Positions 12,191-24,116 of a stretch of 64,000 bases of DNA are shown here, piece by piece. The notes under the pieces are model-generated. The model was not told where the DNA came from. It did not search any database and saw nothing but the letters and a program-made list of their open reading frames with translations. Each line of letters starts with the position of its first letter. Positions within the stretch are counted from its first letter, which is position 1. The translations under genes and the position numbers were made by a program. The DNA comes from Eunapius fragilis (lineage: Eukaryota; Porifera; Demospongiae; Spongillida; Spongillidae). The stretch spans positions 3,295,278 to 3,359,277 of the forward strand of contig OY811971.1 of NCBI GenBank assembly GCA_963681505.1, in the 5' to 3' direction.

Positions 12191-13128
12191 GTGAGACGTA
12201 TAGGGTTAAATAATTTAACAGGAATTGGTGGTTTGGGGAGGGGGGGGGGGTTATATATAGTAGAAGCATCATACTTAACACGAGCAGGCCATTGTAACTC
12301 CATGATGGTCAAAGCCGCTCAACATTTGTGGTCTAATACTAGGAGAAGAAAACCATATTGAAATGTTATGGAAATGTTTATAGAAAATGACGTCTTTTCG
12401 TGTAGGGAATTAAACCCTATATCAGTCGGTATACCGAACGCTAAGAGTTTCTAAACTCCTTCGCATAGACATCTCAACGGCATACTGTAGATCATGATTA
12501 CGCATACGATGGCACAGATCGAGCATGCAATACCATACTTTCTTGCAATCGGACTGAATGTTCCTTCCATATATCCAAACCGACAAAACAGTGGGTGAAG
12601 GGGCAAACGACCCAAATCAAGAGCAATTTACTTGGAGCGTATGACACCGCCACAAATTGCATTGGTACTCCCTCCCCCTCCCCACAAATGAATTTCCATT
12701 TCTCAGGACCAACAAATCAAAGATGTTGTTAGCGGCCATCGGTCTCTCGATCGTTACAAATTTATAACGTTGCATTCGATATGATCTTTTTGGGTCACAT
12801 AGAATTAATCATTGATGGACAGATGAATGTCTGTGCTTAGGAAATACCTAGGTATATCTTGAAAATTGTTATATGTCCCTTTCATACATGTATGCATGCT
12901 TTGTATGATAGTTTCTTCATGTGCTTGCACGCGACGTTGCAGGTTATCAATGCATCCCAGGGCTATGTCAGCTCCATTTTCCTGTGGCACTGACGCCATT
13001 AAATAATATGTCACCTGAAAAAACAACATTTCGGTGGCACTCACTGCTAATAAAAGTTCAATGGCAGGAAATAGATTATAAATATCTCCACGAAACGAAC
13101 AGATATCATCTATTCTATATTGAAAACA
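12191..13128. other. Intergenic, no gene recognised
   Basis: Contains a G-run near 12238-12250 followed by TTATATATA, and sequences around 12290-12520 that resemble 9660-9930 and 11480-11740 (shared decayed repeat). The 160-residue minus-strand open frame at 12805-13287 overlaps the start of the beta-helix gene and shows no family resemblance. The promoter of the plus-strand gene must lie here but no confident TATA box can be assigned. Confidence 0.5.
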
Positions 13129-16100
13129 ATGATTGCGTTGTATATCATTGTACTTATTGTAGGGAGCTATGTAGATGCCATGTCTGATCAGGTCGTTACT
13201 ATTCAACCTGGCTTTGCTCTTCAGGACTACCTGTGCAACGGAACGCTCCTGTCTAATATCACTGTTGTGTTGGACGGTGGAGAGCATCGTTTATCTTCAG
13301 AACGGTCGTGCAATATTTCCAATGAAGGTGGCAGTATTACGATAACAGGATCATCAACCCAAAGACTGATAACAATACGTTGCGAAAGGAAAGGGAGAGC
13401 GTTTGTGTTTGTTTCAGTACGAAGGTTGAGAATGGAGAGAATCACATTCATAAATTGTGGCATACAACTTATATCAATCGAGATTACTTTTATCTTGAAC
13501 TGCACGTTTCGAAATAGTTCAAACGGAGCGATATCGTCAAGATCAAGTAACAACACATTCATCGCCAGTTGTGCATTTAGCGATACTCGTGGTGGTGCTT
13601 TGACATTACATGGATCGACGGGCAATGTTAGTATCACGAACTGCACATTTCTGAATAACAGAGCTGATGGTGATGGTGGTGCTGTTAGCCTGTCTGGATC
13701 ATTTGACAATGCTCATATCACAGACTGCACATTTCAGGACAACAGGGCTGGTAGTAATAATCTTGGTGGTGCTGTTAGCCTGTCTGAATCAACCGGCAAC
13801 GCTCATATCAGTGGCTGCACATTTCAGGACAACAGAGCTGGTCTAGGTGGTGGTGCTGTTAGCCTGTCTGGATCATATGACTATGCTAATATCTCAGGCT
13901 GCACATTTCAGAATAACTGGGCTGGTGCTGTTAGCCTGTCTGGATCATTACACAATGCTCATATCTCAGACTGCACATTTCAGAATAACAGTGCTAATAG
14001 ACAAGGTGGTGCTGTTAGCCTGTATGGATCATTTGACAATGCTCGTATCACTGGCTGCACATTTCAGGACAACAGGGCTAGTAGTGGTGGTGGTGGTGCT
14101 GTTAGCCTGCAGTATGAAGCAACAGGCAATGTTTATATCACATGCTGCACATTTCAGAATAACAGTGCTGATCGTAATGGTGGTGCTATTAACCTCGACG
14201 GATTATTTGACAATGCTCAAATCACAGGCGGCACATTTCACAAAAACAGTGCTGGTGGTGGTGGTGGAGCCATGTATTTTAATGGACGAATTGGCAATGT
14301 TAGCATCACAAACTCAACATTTTATGTCAACAATGGTCAGAGAGGAGGAGCTATAAGCATTGACAATCAAAAAATAATCCAGGAAGTGTATTCCAATGTA
14401 TCCATCAGTATGTCATCATTTACAAACAACACATCAGAAGCAGGAGCAGCAATCTATGCCTATCAAGATGATATCTATGCTTCCAGCCATTCACAAACAA
14501 AAATGGCCCACCTTATTCTACAGGATGTGATTGTTAAAGATAATAATTGCCCTTCTGATAAATGTGCAGGAGCCATTTACTTTAGAGGAGTGATAATGGA
14601 GATCATTGGAAGCACATCCACAGGGAGTCATTTCGTGTCTAATTCTCCCCGAGGTGCAGTTCAAGGAGAAAATGGATTATTGCTGCTACGGGGTTACATC
14701 ACATTTGCTAATAACACAGGAGTAAATGGAGGGGCCATTAGTCTGTCTAACAATGTTCCAGTGTACTTTTATGAAAATTGTGACGTGACATTTTTTCAAA
14801 ATGTAGCAAATGGATATGGTGGTGCTATTTACAACCATGGAAAGTTCAATGCCCCTAATCTCTATACGGATGTGGATATAAAAAATTCGTGTATTGTACG
14901 CTTCCGTGCAAATGATTATGAAGGTTGCAGAAACAACTTCAGGATAACCTTCGTTAATAACCATGCACAGCAAGGTGGCCATGCTGTATATGCCACACCT
15001 ATAAATGGCAATTGTTATGATTGCTTTTATTCCAAGATACATATGTCTATTATTCATCTGGTGAACAGATTCAACATTACTCCATTACCAGGAGACATCA
15101 AGGATGTCCAAGTACTCTCCTTCCCAGACCATGTGTACAATTGTGGCTGCAGTGATCCTAATTTATGCAATGGTACAAGTCCACAACTTACCACATATCC
15201 AGGTAGGACTTTGAGAATTAAGGTTACCTCACTTGATAATGCAAACCAGCTATCACCTAGTGTAGTCTACACACAAGTTAATAGAAATGGTATCACCTCT
15301 CAAGACATTATGCTTGGACCTCGACAGCAGGTTCAATGGATTGGATCAGTATGTGGCACAATGGAATACAACATTTATGGACCAGAAATGGCTTCACTAC
15401 AATTGCTTCTGTACAATGACCCTAGTGGTTCCTCAACAGTCATTGATGTGAGGCTGTTACCATGTGGACCATGGTTCACACTGACACCTGATATGGAGTG
15501 CAACTGTTCTCAATTATTCACAACATTTGGAGTGGTCTGTGATCCATCACAGCGTATTGTGACTAGAAATAAAACTAACTGGATTGGTGTATACAAAAAC
15601 ACTCTTCCAGCACTGGCTCGAACATGTCCTTTGGACTACTGCAATAGTAACACAACAAAGCTGTCTCCAGAAATGCTTATGGACCTGTGCAATGGAGAAC
15701 GTGCAGGCATTATTTGTGGTCACTGCCCAGGAAACCTTAGTGTGGTCTTTGGTTCTTCCAAGTGCCAGGAGTGCTCAGATATGTGGCTGACCACACTTGT
15801 AATGTTTGCAGTGTTGGGTGTCTTCCTGGTAGCAGCACTGTTCTTCCTCAACCTCACCATCACACAGGGCACACTCTATGGGCTCATCTTCTATGCCAAC
15901 ATTATCCAAGTCAATACTTCTATATTCTTCAAGCAGTCCATTCTAAATCGATTGCATGCCATTGTGTCACTAGTGAACCTTGACCTTGGGCTCCCTATGT
16001 GTTTTTACAAGGGAATGGATGATGCTGACAAGGCTGGCCTTCAGTTTGTGTTCCCAGCCTACCTCCTCATCATCACCATGGCAACCATTGTGGTATGCCA

Positions 16101-17076
16101 CTACTGTCTTCAACGATCTACAACAAGCTCCACAGGGTTTTCTATTTATAGGGTTTCCTACATCATTGGAGAAAGAGCAGTTGGTGTTCTATCTACTCTC
16201 ATCTACTTGTCGTATTTCAAATTGTTGAGAACAATCATTGATATTCTAACGTATTCCACAGTTCACCTGCCCAGTGGTGTCATAAAGGTCTGGTTCTATG
16301 ATGGAAATGTGGAATACCTACATGGAAAGCATACCGCTTTGTTTGTGGTTGCTATAGCAACATGTATCCTGTTCCTCCTTCCATACACCATTGCTCTCAC
16401 TTTCATTCCAATCATTGAGCAGTACAGCGAACACAACAGACTGTTGAACTATCTCAACAAGAAGACCAACCAGATCAAACCAATGAATGATGCCCACTAT
16501 GCTCCCTATAAGGGGGAGTGGCGATGGTGGCTGGGAGCAAGGCTTTGGCTTCTAGTTGTCATGAACAGTTTAAATCCAGTGTATAGTTCGGACAAACCAT
16601 CTCTGCTTCTCACAATCCAGGCTACTATGGTGATCTTGTTCACTATAGCACAGGCAAGTATAAAGCCATTTGGACAGTCATATAAAACGATGCATCAAAG
16701 CAACAGACATATCAAATTCTACAATCAGTTGTATAATAGCCTTGACATGTTTTACCTCCTCAACTACACTGCGCTGGCTATGATAATGTCATACATTATA
16801 GACCAAGGTTTAGACCATCAACAAGTTGCTGCAGTAACTGTTAGTGTTTTGGTGGGTCTGTATGTAGTGATGTTGATGGTCACTGTCATGTACCATCTCA
16901 TTGTGGCCATTCTCAAGGCATGCATGATATATGACATAACCAGAGAGAAGTTTATTGCATTATTTGAAACTAACAAACCAATGGTTCCTACCAATATGGA
17001 GCTGGATGAACTCACCGACAGTACTACAGTCAGTACCACTACCGTGGCAGTCAGGGAACCTCTGTGTGAAGATTAA
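13129..17076 (+). CDS. Intronless beta-helix ectodomain / multi-TM membrane protein
   Basis: A 1315-residue protein starting at the first ATG of the frame. It opens with a signal peptide (MIALYIIVLIVGSYVDA). Residues ~130-430 are parallel beta-helix type repeats of ~22-26 residues, built on NxxITxCTFQxNxA-GGAVSLSGS, followed by more degenerate repeats to ~640. A Cys-rich segment (CGHCPGN...CQECSD, ~860-884) leads into about 7-9 hydrophobic helices from residue 885 to ~1265, then a short cytosolic tail rich in Thr. The repeats resemble Pmp-like or pectate-lyase-type right-handed helices known to bind glycans or self-associate; a cell-surface receptor or adhesion role is inference. No introns, unlike all neighbours, suggesting a retro-derived or rapidly amplified family member. 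Many N-x-S/T sites fit an extracellular position. Polyadenylation signal follows at 17140. A broken 3' copy lies at 23125-23680. Confidence 0.85.
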   Translation: MIALYIIVLIVGSYVDAMSDQVVTIQPGFALQDYLCNGTLLSNITVVLDGGEHRLSSERSCNISNEGGSITITGSSTQRLITIRCERKGRAFVFVSVRRLRMERITFINCGIQLISIEITFILNCTFRNSSNGAISSRSSNNTFIASCAFSDTRGGALTLHGSTGNVSITNCTFLNNRADGDGGAVSLSGSFDNAHITDCTFQDNRAGSNNLGGAVSLSESTGNAHISGCTFQDNRAGLGGGAVSLSGSYDYANISGCTFQNNWAGAVSLSGSLHNAHISDCTFQNNSANRQGGAVSLYGSFDNARITGCTFQDNRASSGGGGAVSLQYEATGNVYITCCTFQNNSADRNGGAINLDGLFDNAQITGGTFHKNSAGGGGGAMYFNGRIGNVSITNSTFYVNNGQRGGAISIDNQKIIQEVYSNVSISMSSFTNNTSEAGAAIYAYQDDIYASSHSQTKMAHLILQDVIVKDNNCPSDKCAGAIYFRGVIMEIIGSTSTGSHFVSNSPRGAVQGENGLLLLRGYITFANNTGVNGGAISLSNNVPVYFYENCDVTFFQNVANGYGGAIYNHGKFNAPNLYTDVDIKNSCIVRFRANDYEGCRNNFRITFVNNHAQQGGHAVYATPINGNCYDCFYSKIHMSIIHLVNRFNITPLPGDIKDVQVLSFPDHVYNCGCSDPNLCNGTSPQLTTYPGRTLRIKVTSLDNANQLSPSVVYTQVNRNGITSQDIMLGPRQQVQWIGSVCGTMEYNIYGPEMASLQLLLYNDPSGSSTVIDVRLLPCGPWFTLTPDMECNCSQLFTTFGVVCDPSQRIVTRNKTNWIGVYKNTLPALARTCPLDYCNSNTTKLSPEMLMDLCNGERAGIICGHCPGNLSVVFGSSKCQECSDMWLTTLVMFAVLGVFLVAALFFLNLTITQGTLYGLIFYANIIQVNTSIFFKQSILNRLHAIVSLVNLDLGLPMCFYKGMDDADKAGLQFVFPAYLLIITMATIVVCHYCLQRSTTSSTGFSIYRVSYIIGERAVGVLSTLIYLSYFKLLRTIIDILTYSTVHLPSGVIKVWFYDGNVEYLHGKHTALFVVAIATCILFLLPYTIALTFIPIIEQYSEHNRLLNYLNKKTNQIKPMNDAHYAPYKGEWRWWLGARLWLLVVMNSLNPVYSSDKPSLLLTIQATMVILFTIAQASIKPFGQSYKTMHQSNRHIKFYNQLYNSLDMFYLLNYTALAMIMSYIIDQGLDHQQVAAVTVSVLVGLYVVMLMVTVMYHLIVAILKACMIYDITREKFIALFETNKPMVPTNMELDELTDSTTVSTTTVAVREPLCED

Positions 17077-17139
17077 ATGTCGCAGTCAACTATGGTCTAT
17101 CACTATTTGAAAATTAATATAAGAAATTTAGCATAGAGA

Positions 17140-17145
17140 AATAAA
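17140..17145 (+). promoter_or_regulatory. Polyadenylation signal AATAAA of the beta-helix gene
   Basis: AATAAA 64 bases after the stop codon. The signal and flanking 3' UTR are conserved in the broken copy at 23505-23515, which is why I take it to be the used signal. Confidence 0.6.
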
Positions 17146-18700
17146 ACATTGTCTAGAACTGATGTTAGTCATTTTGCAAGAATTTGCTTAGGGATTTGGT
17201 TATAACAACGTAACAGCTCACAATGGTTACATGATTATAAGGCATACTGTAGTTGCATTAATATAATAGTTGGCTGATTGACTCTGCTCTTATCAAGAGA
17301 TACTCAACTCCGTTGTCATCTCTGGGCATTTGGTAAGTGGTCACAATGATGCCTCTCACATTACTAGTATCTGTAATAACATCTATGTATATACATTGCA
17401 TTTTATTGTCTCCACATTTTCAAACTAAAAACGCTCGTTCGTCTGTGTTTACCCTGGACCTCTAGAGCTGGTTCAGAAGATGATGTCGTTTGACAGAATT
17501 GCCTCAAACTGGTATAAGGATGCACGGCTGACTGGTACTCTGTATGCTAGCTTGTACATGCAAAGTTTTGAAGCTTGTTTGCTTCCTTTCTTTCTTTGTC
17601 AATTCAGATGTGTAATTGGAATCTCGTCGTTAGCAGATGTCTGCGTAAGTAAAACCCTGATCCATTCCTCGGTCACCATGCAGTGACCTCCTGGCATGGA
17701 GAGGAGGGAGCTGTGGTCATACCTACTCATAGGATTGTTTTAATCAATTTTTGAATCATGATTTTCACAGTAAAACTTTTACTGCCATATTAATTGCAAA
17801 TCTGATTTAGAACTGTGCATGACCACACACAATGCAAACCATTACACACAAAAGTTCATCCACTTGCTGCACGAGCATGCATTATAGTGAGTGACTGAGG
17901 CTACCAATTGCAATGAGGTCAGTCAATACAATAGATTTTAGAGGTATTCCCACGAATGGCTAAACGAGTGGCTACTTGTGAGAAGGCAATTAAAGCTTCT
18001 GGACCCCCATGCACCATAACATTTCCAACTTAGTTCAGCACATTTAGAGTCATTTTGAGTGTGCTTTCTGAGCTCAGCTGCTCTTGCCGCAGCACTGAGT
18101 ACATGCCCGCTTCCGTAATGATCTCGGGGATGCAACAGTGACATCGAAGGCTGCTGAGATGCCGTTGTCCCAATTGCTAATCAGTAATTGATTTGACGCC
18201 GATTGTGTTCTACGTAACAAGCATGGCCAGGCAAAGCACGTTACGTATATCTATTGGGAGCTGCTGTAGAGTGCCAGAGTGGCTCGCGTGCTGGAATGGC
18301 TTAATGAAGCGCGCCTCATTGTAACGCGTCTAAAATTGTATTCACGCATTGATATGAACGTATACAGGGCGCGCGCACAGGGAAAAAATGCGGTGAATCA
18401 AGCCTTGATTTAGAAATTGATTTGTTCTCGTGAATCACGCAGTAAATCAATGATTGATTTCATAGTTAAATTCTATTTGACAATCACGCAGAAATCACGT
18501 AGAATATTTATGAATTTATTCTTTACGAATCAATTGTAATATACATTGTAAAATGCACACAAAAAATCACTAAGTGATTTTGCACACGATTTTAGTATAG
18601 TGAATCCCGTGTAGAATCAAACGCACGATTTCATAAGTGATATCTCAAATCATTATTATATGATCACAAGGCTAAACATTAGAATGAGACAAAGAGAAAG
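17146..18700. other. Intergenic, AT-rich, no gene recognised
   Basis: The first ~170 bases match 23515-23680 (duplicated 3' flank). The 18380-18660 part is strikingly AT-rich with scattered repeats of TGATT and AATCACG motifs in both orientations, but no clear terminal repeat or ORF with domain character. Confidence 0.5.
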
Positions 18701-18709
18701 ATGGCGTCA

Positions 18710-18973
18710 GTCGGCATCAGAGCTAACGTTGCTTGAAGGACGAGCAGGTTCTGGTGAGTGGTGAGGAATCTCATGGCTTATCCCTCCAACTCCACAAGAC
18801 ACTCTTGCCCTTTTAATGCTCAGCAGCCGTTTCTTTTGGTACACTGTCTGGATCCATTCTTCTTGCGTGGCCTTCACTTGATTCATCCAAGCCGGCGCCG
18901 AAAGAGCTTGAGGTCTGTGGTAGCGGTAGTGGCACTGTTGGTACTGAAGCACGGACCTTTTTAATGGACTCAT
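18710..18973 (-). CDS. Weak open frame, hypothetical
   Basis: An 88-codon ATG frame with balanced composition (many Gln, Arg, His) and no recognised domain. A second frame on the same strand is also open, which lowers its value. It may be an exon fragment or chance. No splice partners were found. Confidence 0.15.
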
Positions 18974-18984
18974 GCAACATCAAC

Positions 18985-19245
18985 ATCCTCTAGGTAGCTG
19001 GCACAAAATGGCTTACCTCTGGGTAGCTGCATGACACTATAGCTTACCTCAGGGTAGCTGACACACAATTATAGCTTACCTCTGTGTAACTGACATACAA
19101 TGGCTTGTCTCTGGCTTGCTGACACACAATGGTTTACCTCTGGGTAAATGACACACAATGGCTTACCTCTGGGTAGCTGACACACAATGGCTTACCTCCA
19201 GGTAGCTGATACAAAATGGCTTACCTCTAGCAGACAAAAATGGCC
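18985..19245. repeat. ~30-bp minisatellite
   Basis: About eight imperfect tandem copies of GGTAGCTGACACACAATGGC-TTACCTCT. The unit contains TTACCTCTGG, i.e. AGGTAA on the other strand, but no neighbouring exon was identified. Confidence 0.85.
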
Positions 19246-19261
19246 TACCTTTACCCAAGCA

Positions 19262-19421
19262 AAAAGTTCTTGGCCAAGACACTTGGGCAAGATGTTCTAG
19301 ATCTTGCCCATGAGGCCACGATCTTGTTGGGAGGACATGATCTTGCCCACGAGCCCAAGATCTTGGCAAATTTTGTACAAGGCTCGTGCAAGATCTTCTC
19401 TAAGTGTCTTGGCCAGCAAGT
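19262..19421. repeat. Foldback repeat with CTTGGCCAAGACACTT arms
   Basis: Outer arms (GTTCTTGGCCAAGACACTTG and the complement of AAGTGTCTTGGCCAGCAAG) flank inner repeats of GATCTTGCCCA. About 160 bases in all. Probably a small non-autonomous element; no clear target duplication seen. Confidence 0.5.
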
Positions 19422-21053
19422 TGAACCGTTTGCTGGGTTTTGGTTGCTGACAGATCGGTTTAGCTCTGGGTATAACAGACATGTAATCATGCACCACACG
19501 CGCGCGCGCACACCCATACACACTTACACCTACACTCACAAACACAGATACATGCGACTTACAAGGTGCGGTTGCAAAATTTGATCAGCCACGTTTGGTG
19601 TGCATCATTAGAAATAAAATTGCAGCGATATGCTTGCCAGCAATACAATTCAGTCCAATATATATGAAATGCCGTTTGCGAATATGATCCTTCTTTTATT
19701 GGGTACTTAAATTTGCTACCCCATGCAGCGCCCATGGATCATGGAACAATGCCAAATTAAATTAAATATCTTTGACTGACTAATTTATAATAGTCTGTTC
19801 CGTGCCGGCCGACCTGGGGTAAAATGTATGTTGGACATGTTTGGAGCTCGAAACGTATGGGTGGATTCGCTCAAACCTCGGCTCGTAAATCTATAGTTAT
19901 AACCGTTAAACAAGGCCGTCACCGCCGGTCCGGTTGCACGGTTTTAACCGGACCACTTTTTCTCCCTGCTGTCTCGGTCTCGGACCCATTTTATTATACA
20001 TCATTAGTTCTTGCACGTCCGTTATATGTTCATCGTTACGATCTACCATGCGTCAGCCCTGACTTCACATGCTACTACATGTAGCGACCAATGTCTGATC
20101 TGTTACAGGACCCGCGGCCATCAGCATCCTAAACGCCTTGCTTTTCTGAAGCGATTGGAAAGAAAAAACCTGTTTTTTGTTAAGCAAAGAGCAAGTGGTT
20201 CGATACTTAGCCAAAAACATGCAGGATGTGATGTTCTGCCACACTGCCTTTAAGATATAGGCAGAATTAAGTCCATTTGTAACTATTAGAGCATAGCTTT
20301 ATAATAGATCGTGACTGGGATCAACTATCATAGCGTTATGCTTGAAACAAATCGCTACTATAGAGACGTCAGCTGCATATGCAAATTAATTACGATGTCT
20401 CCAAACGTATCTTCAAATGAGCACAGCAAAAGTTAATGTTCGTGGAATGACAATGGATATAAATACTACAATATTTTACTACAACACTTAACGAGGACAT
20501 AATGACGATACTCTGTAGACAAGGGCTGCATGCAGTCAAATCGCTATATTAGAGCAGTAAACTTATAACAGTCGAAGAGGCACTATATATTGTGTACAGA
20601 AGCGGCATGCACAGTGTTTGGTTCACAGTGTACGCGTTTGTCCAATAATTATACTAGATGACACACCCCTATTATGAAACCATTTATATTTTTATCTTGA
20701 ACTTCAATGCAAATGACCCGCCGCGTCAGAGAAACATGAAATCAACTTGGTGTCGCCCTGTTAAGTTCGTGACCTGAAACTTGGGCTGTAGCAAGCGTTG
20801 CTATTAGTGTGCCGAAACCTTTTTCTTCGCCGCGCCGAGTGGTTTCTTCGATTTGATGTCTGCAGCGAGTTTTCATTTCTCAAAAAGCGTTGGCTCCTGG
20901 GCGGGGCTTACAGCTCCCGCACCCGCCCCATTATGACACACATCGTAAATGCCGTCGCTCCAAATAGAATTTGAATTGAAGCGCACAGGTACAGAGTGAT
21001 GCGCGACAGGGACATGCAATTAAACCATATTAGAACATAAAATCACATGAGAG
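19422..21053. other. Intergenic, no gene recognised
   Basis: No ORF above 90 codons has domain character and no RNA gene could be recognised. A short (AC)n stretch with CGCGCGC lies at 19498-19550. Confidence 0.5.
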
Positions 21054-21881
21054 GCCAGCGGCGGCGGAAGGTACATAAGATTGGGGGGGGGGGCTCTAAA
21101 AGCGACGATAATTAAATTCATTAATACTTTTACACTGACTCAAAATCTGTTACACAGCTACATCTAAATGATGTGTGCATGCGTATGCGCACAGTTACGA
21201 GCCAAAATAATGCGATCGCGCTTCATTAACAGCTATAAATTTTTTTGCGACGTCTTGTCTATTGATACGAATCTGTTAAGACCTTTTCAATACTGCAATC
21301 TGTTTAGGCTTATAAACCTCATGCACTCTTATTGTTACAGCACGTACCTCGACAGTCGCAAGCTGCCAAATCATTAGCTGCAAGGACGATTGCATGGTGC
21401 ATGCTGCAGCTCCTCCGGACAGTTAGAAGTATAGGCGGAAGTTATTCGAGTCCGCTGAACAGTTGGGTAGCAACTCAAAATCAATACTAGGACTAGGTTG
21501 AGGTATGTTCTCTGCAGAACAATTAGCTGTTGGCAACGTGGGATCTATCGCACGTTGAGGTAGGTCAAATGGTCTTTGGTTTGCTCATTTCCAACTCGAT
21601 GACCTGAATTCAATGAGCCCAAATGAACCTGCCTTCGCTTCAATATGTCAAGCACGTGATAGAACAGCTGCAGGACAGTACGCACGTTCGTCTGTACATG
21701 TACTAAATACGATAGCCGGGTGCCAGTGCCGCATTGCAGTAAGTTAACACAATACGTATATTAATTTATTTTCAGGACCTTTTGTTATAGGAGGGGCTCA
21801 GCCACTCCAATGCTATTTTTGGGGGGGCTCGAGAACCCCCAGCCCCCCCCCCCCCCCCCCTCCCCCTTCCGCCGTCACTGG
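21054..21881. mobile_element. Possible DNA element with CCAGYGRCGGCGGAAG ends
   Basis: The ends form a 16-base imperfect inverted repeat (CCAGCGGCGGCGGAAG at the left, complement of CTTCCGCCGTCACTGG at the right), each followed inward by a G-run (C-run at the right). Length 828 bases, no transposase frame. No unambiguous target-site duplication, so the call is tentative. Confidence 0.35.
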
Positions 21882-22013
21882 AGACGACTATATGGTCACG
21901 TAGTATACACATAAATATTTTAATCAGGATGTGCATGTTCTTTCTACTAGTGTTATTCATGCACGAGGCCGACTGCCCTCATCTCAGATATGTGTGGGCA
22001 CTTCCCTCCTTTA

Positions 22014-22016
<3 letters not shown>

Positions 22017-22098
<82 letters not shown>
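22017..22098. repeat. (GT)n microsatellite
   Basis: About 40 GT units with one TTT interruption. CVCV frames over it are artefacts. Confidence 0.95.
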
Positions 22099-22099
<1 letters not shown>

Positions 22100-22850
22100 T
22101 GCGAGCAACGTACCGCGACGAAGTGTATGGACCATTGGTACTGGTTTTCCCACCACACCACACACACACCCCCCCCCCTTCTCATCAAATTGGTTTTAAA
22201 ATATTTAAAACGCTACTCCAGCAGAGGGTCGAGTGGAAGTGTATGTTCCCAGGTGGTCATGTTCCTAGCTTAGTGGGCTAAGGCCTATATTTTGTACAGC
22301 ACCCCTAGACAATTTACTCAGGTCGCTCCATGTGTTGGGTACATATAATTACCACATCGCATGAACACAGAAGCAGATGAAGAAACAATACAAGTGCATG
22401 GTTATATGGAAGGCTAACTCACTGGTCTTTGTGGTTTCATAAGAACTGGCTATTTAATTAGGAGTGGTGACACTTGGAAGAATTGTTGTTAGTTGTACAT
22501 GGGTTTTAGTGTAAACTTTGCAAGAGAAAGAGGTCAGATAAATGGTTGAAGGATAGCACATCAAAAAGGCCAGTTCATGTTAAAATACATACTACTCTGT
22601 GTAATACATGTACCAACCCTTCCTTTACTGTCCACATTTGATACACAAAAATACAAACTCATGTCAACACCATACAAATACAAATACCACACTACAACTT
22701 TACATCACCAATGACATGAAGTATGACCACACAAAGCTTTCCATTAGAATTGTTGTTCTCCTTGGGAGGGCGACTGGCACAGTCCATGAGGTATGCCACA
22801 TTGCTCGGTATGATGGGTCCAGTCCCTGGTTCATACCAGGTGGTCATGTA
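22099..22850. other. Intergenic, no gene recognised
   Basis: Unique-looking sequence with a short C-run near 22170. A phrase GGTGGTCATG occurs at 22251 and again at 22840, perhaps a duplication junction. No coding signal. Confidence 0.4.
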
Positions 22851-23050
22851 GGTAAAGTTCTAATGACATAGGCGTATCATTAGCAAGGTGGGAAGATCTA
22901 CATCCGTTCCTATCCGTCGACAGGAAATGGCATTGTCCAGCAAGAAGAGATACAAAAGATGCTGAAGAACAAGGTTATTCGTCCAAGAACGAGTCCTTGG
23001 TCTTCACCTATCATTATGGTTTGAAAAAAGATGGATGCTGGCAGTTTTAG
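22851..23050 (+). mobile_element. Ty3/gypsy-type retrotransposon fossil (RT fragment 1)
   Basis: Conceptual translation gives the start of a Ty3/gypsy reverse transcriptase (IQKMLKNKVIRPRTSPWSSP). Only a short piece of the RT region remains; no LTRs were found and it is broken. A sister fragment with the same left junction lies at 24117-24420. Confidence 0.7.
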
Positions 23051-23124
23051 AATATTGAATTTCGTTACACATAAAGATAAAGACATATTGAGAAAAACTG
23101 TTCAGCAGGAACTGAGTGCAGAAG

Positions 23125-23680
23125 ATGCTGAAGCAACAACAAGCTGCTGCAGCGACTGTTGGTATTTTGGTGGGTCTGTATGTAGTGATGCTGATGGTCA
23201 CTGTCTTGTACCATCTCATTGTGGCCATTCTCAAGGCATGCATGATGTACGACATAACCAGAGAGAAGTTTAACACATTATTTGAAAAGAGTAAACCAAT
23301 GGTTCCTATCAATCTGGAGCAGCTGGATGAACCCACCAACTGTACTACTGTCAGTACCACAACTGTGACAGTCAGGGAACCACTGTGCGAAGATTAAATG
23401 TCACAGTCAACTACACTATTTGAAGACTAAAATACATACCGTATAGAAAATTAGCATAGTCTGGTCTACCACTTTTTGAAGATTAAAATACAAAACTTAG
23501 CATTGTGAAATAAAACATTGTCTAGAACTGATTTAGTCATTTCACAAGAATTTGCTGAGGCATTTGGGCATAAAAACTTTACAGTTCACAATTGTTACAT
23601 GAGTATTAGGCATATTGTCGTGGCATTGTGTAAATATAATAATTGGCTGATTGACACTGCTGCTTACCAAAAGATACTGA
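23125..23680 (+). pseudogene. Broken copy of the 3' end of the beta-helix/multi-TM gene
   Basis: The open frame at 23116-23397 encodes the last membrane helix and tail (GLYVVMLMVTVLYHLIVAIL ... REPLCED), closely matching the end of the gene at 13129-17076, and the similarity runs on through the 3' UTR and polyadenylation signal to about 23680. Everything upstream (signal, beta helix, other helices) is missing. Either a truncated segmental duplicate or the remnant of a second family member displaced by retroelement insertions. Confidence 0.8.
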
Positions 23681-24116
23681 TATTAAGTGCTACGGAGGGC
23701 CTTCACACACTGGATTGGAGGCTATTGCTGCATCGCAGGTGAGCTGAGAGACGAGGTGCAGAGGGCACAAGGGACACTGCCACGAAGTTGGCTAGTGGCA
23801 TACAACTTGACAGTGGTGTGGATGGTCATAGAGAGGGTGTGTTGTTCAGATAAGGATCTGGAGGGCAGTTTAGGCACATGTTCCCCTCCTCCCCATCACT
23901 GTTGTCTCCTCCCCATTGCTTGCCCACCTCCCCATCACTGTCCCCTCCTCCCCATTGCTTGCCCCCGGCCATCATTGTCTCCATCGTCTCCATCACTAAC
24001 CCCACCTAACGATGGGGGCAATGCATGTGTGGATATACAGGAAAGAGGGGGCACTGATGGGAAGGATATCCTGTCAGATTTTTTTCTGGCACTGTATATA
24101 CAATGTATATATCGTA
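23681..24116. other. Intergenic, no gene recognised
   Basis: Contains a short tandem repeat of CCCCTCCTCCCCATCACTG type units at 23880-23965. The 152-residue plus-strand frame over it is low-complexity and not supported as a gene. Confidence 0.4.

Noticed and set aside
12805-13287. 160-residue minus-strand frame overlapping the beta-helix start
   Set aside because: No domain resemblance and overlaps the well-supported gene; probably chance.
1360-20200. tRNA genes or tRNA-derived SINE heads suggested by GGTTCAA/GGTTCGA strings at 1371 and 20197
   Set aside because: No matching A box or acceptor stem pairing around either site.
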